From the NCBI RefSeq assembly GCF_016725325.1, contig NZ_CP068083.1:5071303-5135302 (forward strand): DNA of 64,000 nucleotides. The letters run 5' to 3'. This DNA comes from Sphingobacterium spiritivorum. Lineage in GTDB: Bacteria; Bacteroidota; Bacteroidia; Sphingobacteriales; Sphingobacteriaceae. Of this stretch, positions 62,908 through 64,000 are shown one piece after another. Made by a program: the position numbers and the translations under genes. The stretch's first letter is position 1; the number at the start of each line of letters is the position of its first letter. The notes under the pieces are model-generated. The model made no database searches. It saw nothing but the letters and a program-made list of their open reading frames with translations, and was not told the DNA's origin.

Positions 62908-63573
62908 ATGAAAATCGAAATCGATGGGATATGGTATGAGTGGGTACCTTCTGTCCATGATACTTTTAAGGTACTGGAACAGGATGGTTCATTTGTACGA
63001 CTGCAGGTACCTGCCCATGCCGATGAAGCATTCGTAAAAAGTTATATCAGGACACATGGTGCAGAACTTTTACAACGCCAGAAATCTAATGTCGCGGAGG
63101 CTATTGAACCCGTACCCATATTTGGCATCCCTCATTTTGTGCATCATCAGGAAAACTGTTCACAACCCTATATCAAAGGATTTCGTATATACCTCAACAC
63201 TAATGACAGACAATGGAATGACAGGTCAATCAACAGCCTAAAGAAGACCCTTTTACTTCAGTTGATTATACAATTGGTCGGACATTGGGAAGAACAACTT
63301 GATTTATTAAGTGGCGAGATTCTGATACGTAAGTTACGCAGCAACTGGTATAACACAGATAAACAGAGCTGTAATCTGACTTTTGATACAGCACTTACAG
63401 ATCAGCCGACAGATTATATTACTTATATTGTGATCAGAGCATTATTGACAGTACAAACAAGTTCTAAAAAAGAGCAGGAGCAGCAATTGGATCGCCTGCT
63501 ACCGGGTTGGCAGGAAAAAGAAGAAGCATTAGCATATGAGCGTACAAAATTTACAGATACAGATTACCATTAA
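62908..63573 (+). CDS. Degenerate YgjP-like (DUF45) protein without the HExxH motif
   Basis: 221 residues from the ATG at 62908. The layout resembles YgjP/WLM metallopeptidases: an N-terminal beta domain (residues 7-40, then AFVKSYIRTHGAELLQRQ), a helical middle, and a C-terminal block IRKLRSNWYNTDKQSCNLTF, then DYITYIVIRALLTV, then LPGWQEKEEAL. In active members the equivalent of Arg177-Ala178-Leu179-Leu180-Thr181 is HELxH, and a third His follows; none are here. If homology is right it is catalytically dead. Homology is my reading and not verified. Overlaps the next gene by 38 bases. Confidence 0.55.
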   Translation: MKIEIDGIWYEWVPSVHDTFKVLEQDGSFVRLQVPAHADEAFVKSYIRTHGAELLQRQKSNVAEAIEPVPIFGIPHFVHHQENCSQPYIKGFRIYLNTNDRQWNDRSINSLKKTLLLQLIIQLVGHWEEQLDLLSGEILIRKLRSNWYNTDKQSCNLTFDTALTDQPTDYITYIVIRALLTVQTSSKKEQEQQLDRLLPGWQEKEEALAYERTKFTDTDYH

Positions 63574-63904
63574 TACGAGCGAACTCCGTAAGATTCAGGA
63601 GGAACCACAACAATTGATTGCACATATACCTCCTGAAAATTGGGAAGTGATTAAAGCAGAGATAGTGGATCAGTTAGCCGATCGTGATGGTGCCCCCCAA
63701 CTGGAGCAGATTCATATACAAAACTTCCAATGGGATGAAAACAGCCATAGAGGATCATTCCGGATGCAGTTTCTGATTAACCGTCACTTTTGTTGCAGCG
63801 ATACGGAGGCATGCGCTATGGACTATGTAGACTGGAAATTCACTTATCATAACAGTCAGCTACTGGCCGAAGCAAATTATGTTAACTGGACATTAGATAA
63901 TTGA
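63536..63904 (+). CDS. Small hypothetical protein, overlapping
   Basis: 122 residues. The frame overlaps the preceding gene by 38 bases (different frame) and its stop comes two bases before the next ATG, so translation is probably coupled. It has beta-rich character with two close Cys residues (HFCCSDTEAC, residues about 86-93), no signal peptide and no recognised family. Function unknown. Confidence 0.6.
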   Translation: MSVQNLQIQITINTSELRKIQEEPQQLIAHIPPENWEVIKAEIVDQLADRDGAPQLEQIHIQNFQWDENSHRGSFRMQFLINRHFCCSDTEACAMDYVDWKFTYHNSQLLAEANYVNWTLDN

Positions 63905-63906
63905 TC

Positions 63907-64000
63907 ATGCAGGCAGCACCGCAGCGATATCGTACAAATACATCTTCCTTCCAACATTATTGGACAAAGGGTCCCGGAATGGCACTGTTGCATAAATTGG
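63907..64000 (+). CDS. Start of a further gene of the same unit (cut by the right edge)
   Basis: ATG at 63907 two bases after the previous stop, open to the window end (31 codons). The visible residues (MQAAPQRYRTNTSSFQHYWT) are too few to assign. The tight spacing suggests a third gene in the unit with the two preceding genes. Confidence 0.5.
   Translation, partial: MQAAPQRYRTNTSSFQHYWTKGPGMALLHKL

Overview
The window is a stretch of ordinary chromosome from a member of the Bacteroidota, most likely Sphingobacteriaceae (Sphingobacterium-like). This rests on SusC/SusD and other TonB-linked outer-membrane proteins, many lipoproteins with a Cys after a short hydrophobic leader, Bacteroidota-type promoters (TAnnTTTG at -7), little Shine-Dalgarno signal, moderately low G+C, and families typical of the phylum (DUF4876-like lipoprotein, SpmA-SpmB fusion, lysyl-tRNA synthetase with a C-terminal extension). 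The genus is inferred; no 16S or marker search was possible. I see no phage, integrase, transposase, CRISPR array, rRNA or tRNA gene.

Layout. 1-4.8 kb: TonB receptor (cut by the left edge), DUF4876-like lipoprotein and a large outer-membrane barrel, apparently one export/uptake unit. 4.8-18.2 kb: M1 peptidase, BON and SH3 envelope proteins, a GreA-like factor, patatin lipase, SpmAB-type membrane protein, methylglyoxal synthase, OsmC, pantothenate kinase, MscS channel, HAD phosphatase, serine beta-lactamase-like hydrolase, Tam-like methyltransferase, a small unknown and an unknown lipoprotein. 18.7-23.5 kb: gyrA and two TPR proteins, ended by a strong terminator. 23.6-24.5 kb: a striking non-coding tandem array of four full units and one partial unit of about 209 bp, lying against the 3' end of pyrD. 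24.5-30.8 kb: pyrD, ABC-F protein, SnoaL-like protein, ABC exporter, mazG. 30.8-36.9 kb: a TPP-riboswitch-controlled thiamine operon (thiS, thiC, a TenI-like gene, thiE, thiG, thiH, thiF). 37.3-41.7 kb: a SusC/SusD pair. 41.8-49.2 kb: trpS, deoxynucleoside kinase, kdsB, an unknown exported protein, an operon of glycosyltransferase, FKBP and aldo/keto reductase, and a zinc phospholipase C/S1-P1-like protein. 49.3-57.5 kb: a second TonB receptor, the S4-aroB-ThuA operon, proline dehydrogenase, a HAD phosphatase, and an ECF sigma factor with a membrane-anchored barrel partner. 57.7-64 kb: lysS, lipocalin-like protein, YchJ-like SEC-C protein, M13 peptidase, and a three-gene overlapping unit of unknown function running off the right edge.

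How it fits together. The thiamine operon is the clearest functional unit: the aptamer, an anti-sequestor and a start-codon sequestor can all be drawn from the sequence. Most other genes are housekeeping genes in short operons separated by good bidirectional terminators. The best candidates for something undescribed are the 209-bp structured repeat array with a single diverged relative at 51.3 kb, and the degenerate YgjP-like protein with its overlapping partner at the right edge.
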